Shown piece after piece: positions 35,787 through 44,351 of a stretch of DNA of 55,462 bases (position 1 is its first letter; every line of letters begins with the position of its first letter). The stretch covers positions 1-55,462 of the forward strand of contig NZ_QAJK01000005.1 in assembly GCF_003852515.1 (NCBI RefSeq), in the 5' to 3' direction. The DNA is from Variovorax sp. KBW07. Its GTDB lineage: Bacteria > Pseudomonadota > Gammaproteobacteria > Burkholderiales > Burkholderiaceae_C. Below the pieces are notes generated by a model that made no database searches, had not been told where the DNA came from, and saw nothing but the letters and a program-made list of their open reading frames with translations. A program made the position numbers and the translations under genes.

Positions 35787-37064
35787 ATGAAAAAATCTCT
35801 AGTTGCTCTGGCTGCCCTGGCTGTCGCCGGTGTTGCCTCGGCTCAGTCGTCCGTCACCCTGTTTGGTGTGGTCGATGCTGCGTTCAGCAGCTATTCGAAC
35901 GGCTCGCGCGATCCCCGCGCCACTGTTCTGGCCAACAACCTCTTCAATACCCCGGCGTATACCAACCGCGGCAGCGCCAAGGTCAGCCAACGCGCGCTGA
36001 CCACCTCGGGCTACAACGGCAGCCGTCTGGGCTTCCGTGGCACGGAAGACCTCGGCGGTGGCCTGGCAGCGAGCTTCTGGCTCGAAGCTCCCATCAAGAA
36101 CGATGACGGTTCTGAAGGTGTTGCGACGTTCGCTCGTCGTTCGACCGTGAGCCTGTCGGGTGGTTTCGGTGAAGTCCGCCTCGGCCGTGACTACACCCCG
36201 ACCTTCTGGAACGACACCGTGTTCGATCCGTTCGGCACCAACGGCGTTGGCACCAACCTGATCTCGACGGCCAACTCGGGCTTCAACGCTTTCGCTGGCT
36301 ACAGCGCAGCCAAGACGAAGCTCGTGAACGTTCCCGCAATCACCGACGTCGGTGGCAGCAACTACGTTCGCGCCAGCAACACCATCGGCTACTTCCTGCC
36401 GCCGAACCTGGGTGGTTTCTACGGTCAACTGATGTACGGCTTCAGCGAGAAGACGAAGTACAGCCCTGGCGTTGCTACGCCTGCCGTGCTGAACAACGCT
36501 CGCACCGGCCGTTACGTTGGTGGTCGCTTCGGCTACGCCAACGGCCCGCTGGACGTTGCAGCTTCCTATGGCAGCAGCACCGTTGGCGACGCTTACTACG
36601 CTGGCATCACCAACAAGGTGAACACGTTCAACCTGGGCGCTTCGTATGACTTCGGTCCCGTGAAGCTGTTCGGCGAACTGTCGAAGGCCAAGAACAAGCT
36701 GGACTACGAAAACCAACAGTTCTTCGCTACCAACAACGACGTGGACCTGACCGGCTACCTGCTGGGCGTGACCGTGCCGGTTGGCGCAGGCCTGATCCGT
36801 GCTTCGTACTCGGCTGTCAAGTACGACTACAACCTGCCTTTCAACTACCTGCAAAAGGACCCGAAGGCTAACAAGCTGGCCATCGGCTACGTGCACAACC
36901 TGTCGAAGCGCACGGCTCTGTACGCTACTGTTGCTCGCGTCAGCAACAAGAACATGCAAGGCCAAGCTGGTCTGAGCGTGGGCGGCCCGGCCTTCATCTC
37001 GAACGGCACGTTCACCCCGAAGACCTCGACCGGCTACGACTTCGGTATCCGTCACGCTTTCTAA
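35787..37064 (+). CDS. general porin (active partner of the inverted porin pair)
   Basis: A 425-residue outer-membrane porin of the Omp32/Comamonadaceae group. The signal peptide is MKKSLVALAALAVAGVASAQ, cleaved before SSVTLFG. The barrel carries SRLGFRGTEDLGGGLAASFW and the eyelet-region GRDYTPTFWNDTVFDPFG, and ends in HAF. GGAG sits nine bases before ATG 35787. It is closely related to the left porin body: identical over the first ~100 residues, and diverging mainly in predicted loops (for example DYENQQFFATNNDVD against NYEVSPIPAGRPDVN). Codon use is strongly biased to frequent codons, as in highly expressed genes. A strong terminator follows. Confidence 0.96.
   Translation: MKKSLVALAALAVAGVASAQSSVTLFGVVDAAFSSYSNGSRDPRATVLANNLFNTPAYTNRGSAKVSQRALTTSGYNGSRLGFRGTEDLGGGLAASFWLEAPIKNDDGSEGVATFARRSTVSLSGGFGEVRLGRDYTPTFWNDTVFDPFGTNGVGTNLISTANSGFNAFAGYSAAKTKLVNVPAITDVGGSNYVRASNTIGYFLPPNLGGFYGQLMYGFSEKTKYSPGVATPAVLNNARTGRYVGGRFGYANGPLDVAASYGSSTVGDAYYAGITNKVNTFNLGASYDFGPVKLFGELSKAKNKLDYENQQFFATNNDVDLTGYLLGVTVPVGAGLIRASYSAVKYDYNLPFNYLQKDPKANKLAIGYVHNLSKRTALYATVARVSNKNMQGQAGLSVGGPAFISNGTFTPKTSTGYDFGIRHAF
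35804..36088 (+). repeat. right copy of the perfect 285-bp inverted repeat (porin 5' end)
   Basis: It is identical to the reverse complement of 33817-34101 and starts at the last base of codon 6 (GTT). A second exact block of 77 bp follows at 36175-36251, matching 33654-33730 in the left porin. Confidence 0.95.
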
Positions 37065-37106
37065 TTTGACGCTGGCGTAAGCCAGCTTCGAATCGAAAAG
37101 CTCAAA

Positions 37107-37138
37107 AGCCACTCGACGAAAGTCGAGTGGCTTTTTTT
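37107..37138 (+). terminator. intrinsic terminator after the right porin
   Basis: A perfect 11-bp stem AGCCACTCGAC / GTCGAGTGGCT with a GAAA tetraloop, followed by seven T. Confidence 0.93.
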
Positions 37139-37237
37139 CGTTCTGCAACCCGTAAAAACATGCGCCCCACCCCCGGGGAACCACCGTGCGGGCACGCACC
37201 TTGCACTGCTAGCATGCCCGATCACTTTGTTTGCTGA

Positions 37238-38218
37238 ATGACTGCATTTGTACTGCGCCGCCTGATCCAGGCCGTGATCGTGATGATCGCGGTCGCGTTC
37301 ATTGCCTTCCTCTTGTTCCAGTATGTTGGCGACCCCGTCGTGTTCCTTTTGGGGCAAGACGCCAAGCCTGACCAGATCCGCGAAATGCGCTCTGCCTTGG
37401 GGCTCGACAAGCCCTTCTTCGTGCAGTTCTGGCACTTCCTCGTCAACGCCGCCCAAGGCGAGTTCGGCCTGAGCCTGCGCCAGGGCGCCAAGGTGTCGCG
37501 CCTGATCGGCGAACGCTTCCCCGCCACGCTCGAACTCGCGCTCGTGGCGGCGGCCCTGGCGCTCTTCGTCGGCATTCCGATGGGCGTGTACACGGCCTTG
37601 CGCCGCGGCACCTTCATGAGCCAGGTGTTCATGACCGTGTCGCTGCTCGGCGTGTCGCTGCCCACCTTCCTGATCGGCATCCTGCTGATCCTCGTCTTTG
37701 CCGTGACGCTGGGCTGGTTCCCGAGCTTCGGGCGCGGCGAGACCGTGCAGTTCGGCTGGTGGAGCAGCGGGCTCTTCAAGGCCGACGGCTGGCACCACAT
37801 CGTGCTGCCGGCCGTGACGCTGGCAATCTTTCAGCTCACGCTCATCATGCGGTTGGTGCGCGCCGAAATGCTCGAGGTGCTGCGCACCGACTACATCAAG
37901 TTCGCGCGGGCTCGGGGCCTCTCGAACCGCGCCATCCATTTCGGCCACGCGCTCAAGAACACGCTGGTGCCGGTGATGACCATCACCGGCCTGCAGCTCG
38001 GCGGCCTGATCGCCTTCGCCATCATCACCGAGTCGGTGTTCCAGTGGCCCGGCATGGGCCTGCTGTTCATCCAGGCCGTGACCTTCGCCGACATCCCGGT
38101 GATGGCCGCCTACCTGTGCCTCATTGCATTGATCTTCGTGGTGATCAACCTCGTGGTCGACCTGCTGTATTTCGTGGTCGATCCGCGTCTGCGCGTTGGC
38201 AAGGCAGGAGGGCACTGA
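37238..38218 (+). CDS. oligopeptide-type ABC transporter permease (DppB/OppB family)
   Basis: A 326-residue inner-membrane permease with six predicted segments. It has the N-terminal DppB motif (LIQAVIVMIAVAFIAFLLFQ) and the EAA loop LRTDYIKFARARGLSNRAI near residue 220. It is the first gene of a six-gene unit and stops one base before the amidohydrolase start. Together with the second permease it forms the membrane channel for a peptide-like substrate. Confidence 0.93.
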   Translation: MTAFVLRRLIQAVIVMIAVAFIAFLLFQYVGDPVVFLLGQDAKPDQIREMRSALGLDKPFFVQFWHFLVNAAQGEFGLSLRQGAKVSRLIGERFPATLELALVAAALALFVGIPMGVYTALRRGTFMSQVFMTVSLLGVSLPTFLIGILLILVFAVTLGWFPSFGRGETVQFGWWSSGLFKADGWHHIVLPAVTLAIFQLTLIMRLVRAEMLEVLRTDYIKFARARGLSNRAIHFGHALKNTLVPVMTITGLQLGGLIAFAIITESVFQWPGMGLLFIQAVTFADIPVMAAYLCLIALIFVVINLVVDLLYFVVDPRLRVGKAGGH

Positions 38219-38219
38219 C

Positions 38220-39503
38220 ATGACGACTGCGACGGCAGCAGCAACCACCACCGCGCCTCGCCTGCAAGCCTCCGGGCGTGCATTCGCGCACATCGCAAGC
38301 TTCTACCCAGAGATCACGGCCTTTCGCCGCGACCTGCACGCCCATCCCGAACTCGGCTTCGAAGAGGTCTATACCTCGGGCCGCGTGCGCGAGGCACTCC
38401 GGGCCTGCGGCGTCGACGAGATCCACGAAGGCATCGGCAAGACCGGCGTGGTCGGCATCATCCGCGGCAAGTCCGTTGCCAGCGGCCGCATGATCGGCCT
38501 GCGCGCCGACATGGACGCGCTGCCCATGCGCGAAGACAACGACTTCGGCTGGCGTTCCGCCAACGATGGCCTCATGCACGGTTGCGGCCACGACGGCCAC
38601 ACCGCGATGCTGGTCGGCGCCGCGCGCTACCTTGCCGAAACCCGCGACTTCGACGGTACCGCCGTGTTGATCTTCCAGCCCGGCGAAGAAGGCTTTGCCG
38701 GCGCGCGCGTGATGATCGAAGACGGCCTGTTCGACCGCTTCCCGGTTAACTCGGTCTACGCGATGCACAACTGGCCCGCCATGCCGGCCGGCACCGTCGG
38801 CATCAACCGCGGCGCAATGATGGCTGCGGCCGACCGCATCACCATCAACATCAAGGGCAAGGGCGGCCACGGCGCGCATGCCTACCTCACCGTCGACCCG
38901 GTGATCGTCGCGGCGCACATCATCACCGCGGTGCAGAGCATCGTTTCGCGCAACGTGCGCCCCATCGATGCGGCCGTCATCAGCATCTGCGCCATGCAGG
39001 CTGGCGACCTCGGCGCGATGAGCGTGGTGCCCGGAGAGGCCACCCTGGTCGGCACCGTGCGCACCTTCAGCGCGCGCGTGCAGGCCCAGGTCGAGCAGCG
39101 CCTGACCGAGCTGTGCACCGCCGTGGCCACCGGCTTCGGTGCCACCGCCACCATCAAGTACGAGCGCATCTACCCGGCCACCATCAACACCGCCCCCGAG
39201 GCGATGTTCGCGGCCGACGTGGCCGAGTCGCTGGTCGGTGCCAAGAACGTCGACCGAAGCATGGAGCCCAGCATGGGCGCCGAAGATTTCTCTTTCATGC
39301 TGCAGAAAAAGGCCGGCGCCTATTTGCGCATCGGCCAGGACGCCCGCAGCGGCGCCTTCCTGCACAACAGCCGCTACGACTTCAACGACGAGATCCTGCC
39401 GCTCGGCGCCGCATTGCACGCGGGCCTGGTCGAGCAGGGCATGCCGCTTGCCGCTACCCGCGGCGCGCAGCCAGGGAAAGCCGCCGCCACCGCGGCGTCG
39501 TGA
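38220..39503 (+). CDS. M20 family metal-dependent amidohydrolase (hippurate hydrolase-like)
   Basis: A 427-residue enzyme of the M20D aminoacylase/hippuricase group. The metal-binding segments are RADMDALPM, MHGCGHDGHTAML and FQPGEEGFAGARVMIEDG; the dimerisation domain contains GHGAHAYLTVDPV. It should release an amino acid from an N-acyl or N-aroyl conjugate. ATG 38220 follows GGAGGG closely and is one base after the permease stop. Its place between transporter genes suggests that the imported substrate is hydrolysed by it in the cytoplasm. The exact acyl group is unknown. Confidence 0.9.
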   Translation: MTTATAAATTTAPRLQASGRAFAHIASFYPEITAFRRDLHAHPELGFEEVYTSGRVREALRACGVDEIHEGIGKTGVVGIIRGKSVASGRMIGLRADMDALPMREDNDFGWRSANDGLMHGCGHDGHTAMLVGAARYLAETRDFDGTAVLIFQPGEEGFAGARVMIEDGLFDRFPVNSVYAMHNWPAMPAGTVGINRGAMMAAADRITINIKGKGGHGAHAYLTVDPVIVAAHIITAVQSIVSRNVRPIDAAVISICAMQAGDLGAMSVVPGEATLVGTVRTFSARVQAQVEQRLTELCTAVATGFGATATIKYERIYPATINTAPEAMFAADVAESLVGAKNVDRSMEPSMGAEDFSFMLQKKAGAYLRIGQDARSGAFLHNSRYDFNDEILPLGAALHAGLVEQGMPLAATRGAQPGKAAATAAS

Positions 39504-39534
39504 TGTGTTTGATTCCAACCCGAGGAGTGTTCCC

Positions 39535-41115
39535 ATGAGTTTCAAGAAGAAAGTGGCCGCGGCCGCAGCCCTGTGCGCCTTGAGCGCCGCCAGCCTGGTC
39601 GCCAATGCGCAGACCATCCGGATCGCGAACCAGGGCGACGCGCTGTCGCTCGACCCGCATTCACTCAACGAATCGCTGCAGTTGAGCGTGACCGCCAACG
39701 TCTATGAAACCCTCGTGGGCCGCAACAAGGACCTGAGCCTTGCGCCGCTGCTCGCCACCAGCTGGAAGCAGACCTCGCCGAACGTCTGGCGTTTCGAGCT
39801 GCGCAAGGGCGTGGTGTTCCACGACGGCACGCCGTTCAGCGCCGACGACGTGGTCTTCAGCTTTGCGCGTGCGCAAGGCGACGGCTCCGACATGCGCGCC
39901 ACGCTGAGCGACATCAAGGCCGTGCGCAAGGTCGGCGACCTGGCCGTCGAGATCGAAACCAACGGCCCGTTCCCCATCCTGCCCGACGTCATTTCGCTCA
40001 CCATGATGATGAGCAAGAAGTGGTGCGAGGAAAACCAGGCCACCAAGCCGGTCGACCGCCGCAAGGGCATCGAGAACACCGCCTCCTTCAAGGCCAACGG
40101 CACCGGCCCGTTCCGCGTGCGCGAACGCCAGCCCAACGTGCGCACCGTGTTCACGCGCAACGGCACCTACTGGGGCAAGATCGACGGCAACGCGCAAGAG
40201 ATCATCTTCACGCCCATCGCCAACCCCGCCACCCGCGTGGCCGCGCTGGTCTCCGGCGAAGTCGACGTGATGGAGCCCGTGCCCGTGCAGGACATCGCGC
40301 GCATCAACGCCGCGCCCAACGCGCGCGTCATCACCGGCCCCGAGATGCGCACCATCTTCCTGGGCATGGACCAGAAGCGCGATGAGCTGCAGTACTCGAA
40401 CATCAAGGGCAAGAACCCGTTCAAGGACAAGCGCGTTCGCCAGGCCTTCTACCAGGCCATCGACATCGTCGGCATCCAGAAGACCGTGATGCGCGGCGCC
40501 TCCAAGCCCACCGCGCTGCTGGTCGGCCCCGGCATCAACGGCTGGACCGCCGAGCAGGACAAGCGCCTGCCCTACGACGTCGAAGCCGCCAAGAAGCTGC
40601 TGACCGAAGCCGGCTACCCGAACGGCTTCGAGGTCTCGATGAACTGCCCGAACGACCGCTACGTCAACGACGGCCAGATCTGCCAGAGCGTGGCCTCCAA
40701 CCTCGCGAAGATCGGCGTCAAGATCAACCTCGTGGCAGAGACCAAGGGCACCTACTTCCCGAAGGTGCTGCGCCGCGACACCAGCTTCTACATGCTGGGC
40801 TGGACCCCGACCACCTACGACTCGCACAACGCGCTGAGCTCGCTCACCTCCTGCCCCGACGACAAGGGCACGGGCCAGTTCAACCTGGGCGCCTACTGCA
40901 ACCCCAAGCTCGACGAGCTGACCAAGAAGATCCAGTCAGAGTCCGACAAGGGCAAGCGCAACGAGATGATCAAGGAAGCGTTCAAGATGCACGCGGACGA
41001 CGTGGGTCACCTGCCGCTGCACCAGCAATCGCTGGCCTGGGGCGTGAGCAAGAAGGTCGAGCTGGTGCAACTGGCCGACAACTTCATGTACTTCAAGTGG
41101 ATGAGCATCAAGTAA
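39535..41115 (+). CDS. ABC transporter substrate-binding protein, peptide family (SBP_bac_5)
   Basis: A 526-residue periplasmic binding protein with a signal peptide ending VANAQ (~residue 26). Family 5 features include SLDPHSLNES, WRFELRKGVVFHDGTPFSAD (the conserved F-x-x-G-x-P-F-x-A-D segment) and KRVRQAFYQAID. Two cysteines in NCPNDRYVNDGQICQ could form a disulphide. It delivers substrate to the permeases on either side. GAGGAG lies about ten bases before ATG 39535. An intrinsic-terminator-like hairpin follows. Confidence 0.93.
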   Translation: MSFKKKVAAAAALCALSAASLVANAQTIRIANQGDALSLDPHSLNESLQLSVTANVYETLVGRNKDLSLAPLLATSWKQTSPNVWRFELRKGVVFHDGTPFSADDVVFSFARAQGDGSDMRATLSDIKAVRKVGDLAVEIETNGPFPILPDVISLTMMMSKKWCEENQATKPVDRRKGIENTASFKANGTGPFRVRERQPNVRTVFTRNGTYWGKIDGNAQEIIFTPIANPATRVAALVSGEVDVMEPVPVQDIARINAAPNARVITGPEMRTIFLGMDQKRDELQYSNIKGKNPFKDKRVRQAFYQAIDIVGIQKTVMRGASKPTALLVGPGINGWTAEQDKRLPYDVEAAKKLLTEAGYPNGFEVSMNCPNDRYVNDGQICQSVASNLAKIGVKINLVAETKGTYFPKVLRRDTSFYMLGWTPTTYDSHNALSSLTSCPDDKGTGQFNLGAYCNPKLDELTKKIQSESDKGKRNEMIKEAFKMHADDVGHLPLHQQSLAWGVSKKVELVQLADNFMYFKWMSIK

Positions 41116-41149
41116 GTCGACCGTGGGCCGCCGCTTGAGCGGCCCGACC

Positions 41150-41182
41150 ATGGGCCCGCTTCTTGCGGGCCCATTCCTTTTT
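41150..41182 (+). terminator. terminator-like hairpin inside the ABC operon
   Basis: ATGGGCCCGC and GCGGGCCCAT form a ten-base-pair stem with a five-base loop, followed by TCCTTTTT. It sits between the binding-protein gene and the second permease, so it may act as a partial terminator that keeps binding-protein mRNA in excess. A GC-rich hairpin (GGGCCGC...GCGGCCC) lies just upstream. Confidence 0.65.
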
Positions 41183-41190
41183 GCCTCACG

Positions 41191-42102
41191 ATGAAAAAAA
41201 CATTTGCCCGTTGGCTCGACAGCGATGTCGGCTACAGCTTTCGCACCTCGCCGGTTGCGATGGCCGCGGCGCTCATTGCGCTGGTGTGCGTCTTCTGTTC
41301 GGTGTTTGCCGGATGGGTGTCGCCGCACAACCCCTTCGACCTTGCCACGCTGGAACTGAGCGACGCGCGCCTGCCGCCCGCATGGAGCGCCGAGGGCTCG
41401 TCCAAATACCTGCTCGGCACCGATGACCAGGGCCGTGACATTCTTTCGGCCGTCATCTACGGCGCGCGCATCTCGCTGATCGTGGGCGTGGTGTCGGTGG
41501 TGCTGTCGGTCGTCGTCGGCGTCGTCTTCGGCCTGCTGGCCGGCTTTCTCGGCGGCTGGCTCGATTCGTTCTTGATGCGCGTGTGCGACGTCATGCTGTC
41601 GTTCCCGCCCATCCTCGTGGCGCTGCTCATCGCCGGCGTCGGCCGCGCGCTTTTCCCCGGTGCGCACGAGTCGCTGGCGTTCGGCGTGCTGATCATTTCC
41701 ATCTCGCTGACCGGCTGGGTGCAGTACGCCCGCACGGTGCGCGGCTCCACGCTGGTGGAGCGCAACAAGGAATACGTGCAGGCCGCGCGCGTCACCGGCG
41801 TCGCGCCGCTGCGCATCATGCTGCGCCACGTGCTGCCCAACGTGATGGGGCCGGTGATGGTGCTGGCCACCATCCAGGTCGCCACCGCGATCATCACCGA
41901 GGCCACGCTGTCTTTTCTGGGTGTCGGCGTGCCGCCGACCTCGCCTTCGCTGGGCACGCTCATCAGCATCGGCAACCAGTACCTGTTCTCGGGTGAATGG
42001 TGGATCACGGTGTTTCCGGGCCTGATGCTGGTGCTGATCGCGCTCAGCGTGAACCTGCTTGGCGACTGGCTGCGCGACGCGCTCAACCCGCGCCTGCGCT
42101 GA
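41191..42102 (+). CDS. oligopeptide-type ABC transporter permease (DppC/OppC family)
   Basis: A 303-residue inner-membrane permease. The N-terminal DppC domain reads LLGTDDQGRDILSAVIYGAR, and the EAA loop is YVQAARVTGVAPLRIMLRHV. About six membrane segments. It partners the DppB-like permease four genes upstream. The next gene, an ATPase, starts 21 bases later. Confidence 0.94.
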   Translation: MKKTFARWLDSDVGYSFRTSPVAMAAALIALVCVFCSVFAGWVSPHNPFDLATLELSDARLPPAWSAEGSSKYLLGTDDQGRDILSAVIYGARISLIVGVVSVVLSVVVGVVFGLLAGFLGGWLDSFLMRVCDVMLSFPPILVALLIAGVGRALFPGAHESLAFGVLIISISLTGWVQYARTVRGSTLVERNKEYVQAARVTGVAPLRIMLRHVLPNVMGPVMVLATIQVATAIITEATLSFLGVGVPPTSPSLGTLISIGNQYLFSGEWWITVFPGLMLVLIALSVNLLGDWLRDALNPRLR

Positions 42103-42123
42103 AGACAAAAGGAGAACGCCACC

Positions 42124-43194
42124 ATGACGCTGCTCCAGGTCAAAGACCTCGTCGTCGAATTTCCCCATCGCCGCGGCACGCTGCGCGCGATCGACCAGAT
42201 TTCATTCGACATCGCGCCCGGGGAAATCCTCGGCGTGGTGGGCGAATCGGGCGCCGGCAAATCGCTGACCGGCGCGGCCATCATCGGCCTGCTCGAACCG
42301 CCGGGCCGCGTGGCCGGCGGCCAGATCCTGCTCGAGGGCCAGCGCATCGACAACCTTGGCTTCGATGCCATGCGGCCCATTCGCGGCCGCAAGATCGGCG
42401 CGATTTTCCAGGACCCGCTGACTTCGCTGAACCCGCTCTACACGGTGGGCCGTCAATTGGTCGAGACCATTCGCGCGCACCTGCCCGTGACGGAATCGGA
42501 AGCGCGCAAGCGCGCCATCGGCCTGCTGCAAGACACCGGCATTCCCGCCGCCGAGCAGCGCATCGACCACTTCCCGCACCAGTTCTCGGGCGGCATGCGG
42601 CAGCGCGTGGTGATCGCGCTGGCGCTCGCGGCCGAGCCCAAGCTCATCGTCGCGGACGAGCCGACCACCGCCCTCGACGTGTCAATCCAGGCGCAGATCA
42701 TCCAGTTGCTCAAGCGCATCTGCAAGGACCGCGGCGCCGCCGTCATGCTCATCACGCACGACATGGGCGTGATCGCCGAGACGTGCGACCGCGTGGCCGT
42801 GATGTACGCCGGCCGCATCGCCGAGATCGGCCCGGTGCACGAGGTGATCCACCAACCCTCGCACCCTTACACCTCGGGCCTGATGGCATCGATTCCCGAC
42901 ATGGCGAGCGACCGCGAGCGGCTCAACCAGATCGACGGCGCCATGCCGCGCCTGAATGCCATTCCGACCGGCTGCGCCTACAACCCGCGCTGCCCGCGCA
43001 CCTTTGCGCGCTGCCTGACCGACCGGCCCGAGCTGATGCACGCCGGCGCCACGCGTGCCGCCTGCTGGCTGCACGATGCGGCCGACCCGCATGCCGGCCA
43101 GGCCGAGATTGCGGCGAAGCACCACGATGCCCTGGCGGCCGGCGAACGCGCCACGCCCGAAGCGGCCGAACCGCTCGCCGAGGTGAACCGATGA
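42124..43194 (+). CDS. oligopeptide-type ABC transporter ATPase (DppD family)
   Basis: A 356-residue ATPase with Walker A GESGAGKS, signature FSGGMRQR, Walker B LIVADEPTTALD and the C-terminal oligopeptide/dipeptide extension with the cysteine motif GCAYNPRCPRTFARC, which may bind a metal cluster. GGAG lies before ATG 42124. The last ~35 residues are a low-complexity Ala/Glu tail. Its stop overlaps the next start by four bases. Confidence 0.94.
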   Translation: MTLLQVKDLVVEFPHRRGTLRAIDQISFDIAPGEILGVVGESGAGKSLTGAAIIGLLEPPGRVAGGQILLEGQRIDNLGFDAMRPIRGRKIGAIFQDPLTSLNPLYTVGRQLVETIRAHLPVTESEARKRAIGLLQDTGIPAAEQRIDHFPHQFSGGMRQRVVIALALAAEPKLIVADEPTTALDVSIQAQIIQLLKRICKDRGAAVMLITHDMGVIAETCDRVAVMYAGRIAEIGPVHEVIHQPSHPYTSGLMASIPDMASDRERLNQIDGAMPRLNAIPTGCAYNPRCPRTFARCLTDRPELMHAGATRAACWLHDAADPHAGQAEIAAKHHDALAAGERATPEAAEPLAEVNR

Positions 43195-44246
43195 GCGCCG
43201 TGATCGAACCCCGCAAGGACACGGCAAGCACCGCCGCGACCGTTTCTACCGCCGGTGAGCCGCTCGTGGTGGCGCACGACCTCGCGCGCACCTTCGACGT
43301 GTCGCCGCCCTGGCTCAACCGTGTGCTCGAGCGCAAGCCGCGCGTGCTGCTGCATGCCGTCGATGGCGTGAGTTTTTCCATCGAACGCGGCAAGACGCTG
43401 GCACTGGTGGGCGAATCTGGCTGCGGCAAGAGCACCGTGGCGCGCCTGCTGGTCGGCCTCTATGCGCCGACCCGCGGCGGGCTGCAGTTCGACGGGCAGG
43501 ACGCGCACGCCGCGTTCAAGACGCCCGAGGGCCGCAAGCTGCGCCGCCGCATCCAGATGATCTTTCAAGACCCCTACGCGAGCCTGAACCCGCGCTGGAT
43601 CGTCGAAGACATCATCGGAGAGCCGCTGCGCGAGCACGACATCCTCACCGACAAGGCCGCGCTGCGCGAGCGCGTGGGCGAGTTGCTCAAGTCGGTCGGC
43701 CTCTCGCCGCTGGACATGAGCAAATACCCGCACCAGTTCTCGGGCGGCCAGCGCCAGCGCATTTCGATTGCGCGCGCACTCGCCACGCAGCCCGAGTTCC
43801 TGGTGTGCGACGAGCCTACGTCGGCGCTCGACGTGAGCGTGCAGGCCCAGGTGCTCAACATCATGAAGGACCTGCAGCGCGAGCAGGGCCTGACCTATCT
43901 CTTCATCTCGCACAACCTGGCCGTGGTGCGCCATGTGGCCGACCAGGTCGGCGTGATGTACCTTGGCCGGCTGGTCGAGGTGGCCGACAAGCAGAAGCTT
44001 TTCGCAGAGCCGCAGCATCCGTACACCCGCATGCTGCTCGACGCGATTCCGCAGATGAAGCACACGGGGCGCCAGCGCACGCCGGTGCAGGGCGAGGTGC
44101 CCAATCCGCTGAATCCGCCGACGGGCTGTGCCTTTCATCCGCGTTGCCCGCACGCCAATGCGCGGTGTTCGTCGGAACGGCCGAAGCTGCTGAGCATCAA
44201 GGGCGTGCAGGTGGCTTGCCATGCGGCCGAGGAAGGCCGGATCTAG
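43191..44246 (+). CDS. oligopeptide-type ABC transporter ATPase (DppF family)
   Basis: A 351-residue ATPase with Walker A GESGCGKS, signature FSGGQRQR, Walker B FLVCDEPTSALD and the C-terminal motif GCAFHPRCPHANARC. ATG 43191 overlaps the DppD stop (ATGA), which settles the start; the frame is open far upstream over the preceding gene as a shadow only. It is the last gene of the operon. Confidence 0.94.
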   Translation: MSAVIEPRKDTASTAATVSTAGEPLVVAHDLARTFDVSPPWLNRVLERKPRVLLHAVDGVSFSIERGKTLALVGESGCGKSTVARLLVGLYAPTRGGLQFDGQDAHAAFKTPEGRKLRRRIQMIFQDPYASLNPRWIVEDIIGEPLREHDILTDKAALRERVGELLKSVGLSPLDMSKYPHQFSGGQRQRISIARALATQPEFLVCDEPTSALDVSVQAQVLNIMKDLQREQGLTYLFISHNLAVVRHVADQVGVMYLGRLVEVADKQKLFAEPQHPYTRMLLDAIPQMKHTGRQRTPVQGEVPNPLNPPTGCAFHPRCPHANARCSSERPKLLSIKGVQVACHAAEEGRI

Positions 44247-44351
44247 CCAGAGCGTGCGCGTGGTGGCCGCCAAGTCGCGGAAAGTGTGCGTAAACGCACC
44301 GCGCCCTGGCGAGCGGCGCTGCACAGTAGCGCGGCTTTCCCGAATGGCGCC

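Larger units (their letters stand above)
34102..35803. other. putative invertible segment (1,702 bp) between the porin repeats
   Basis: The segment holds a candidate small RNA and terminator at its left end, osmC, coq7, and the porin leader with ribosome binding site and start codon (through codon 6) at its right end. osmC and coq7 converge and lie wholly inside, so inversion would leave both intact. Only the right end can start a porin. The reading frame at both junctions is identical: the first repeat base is the third base of a codon in each copy. Inversion itself has not been observed. Confidence 0.65.
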
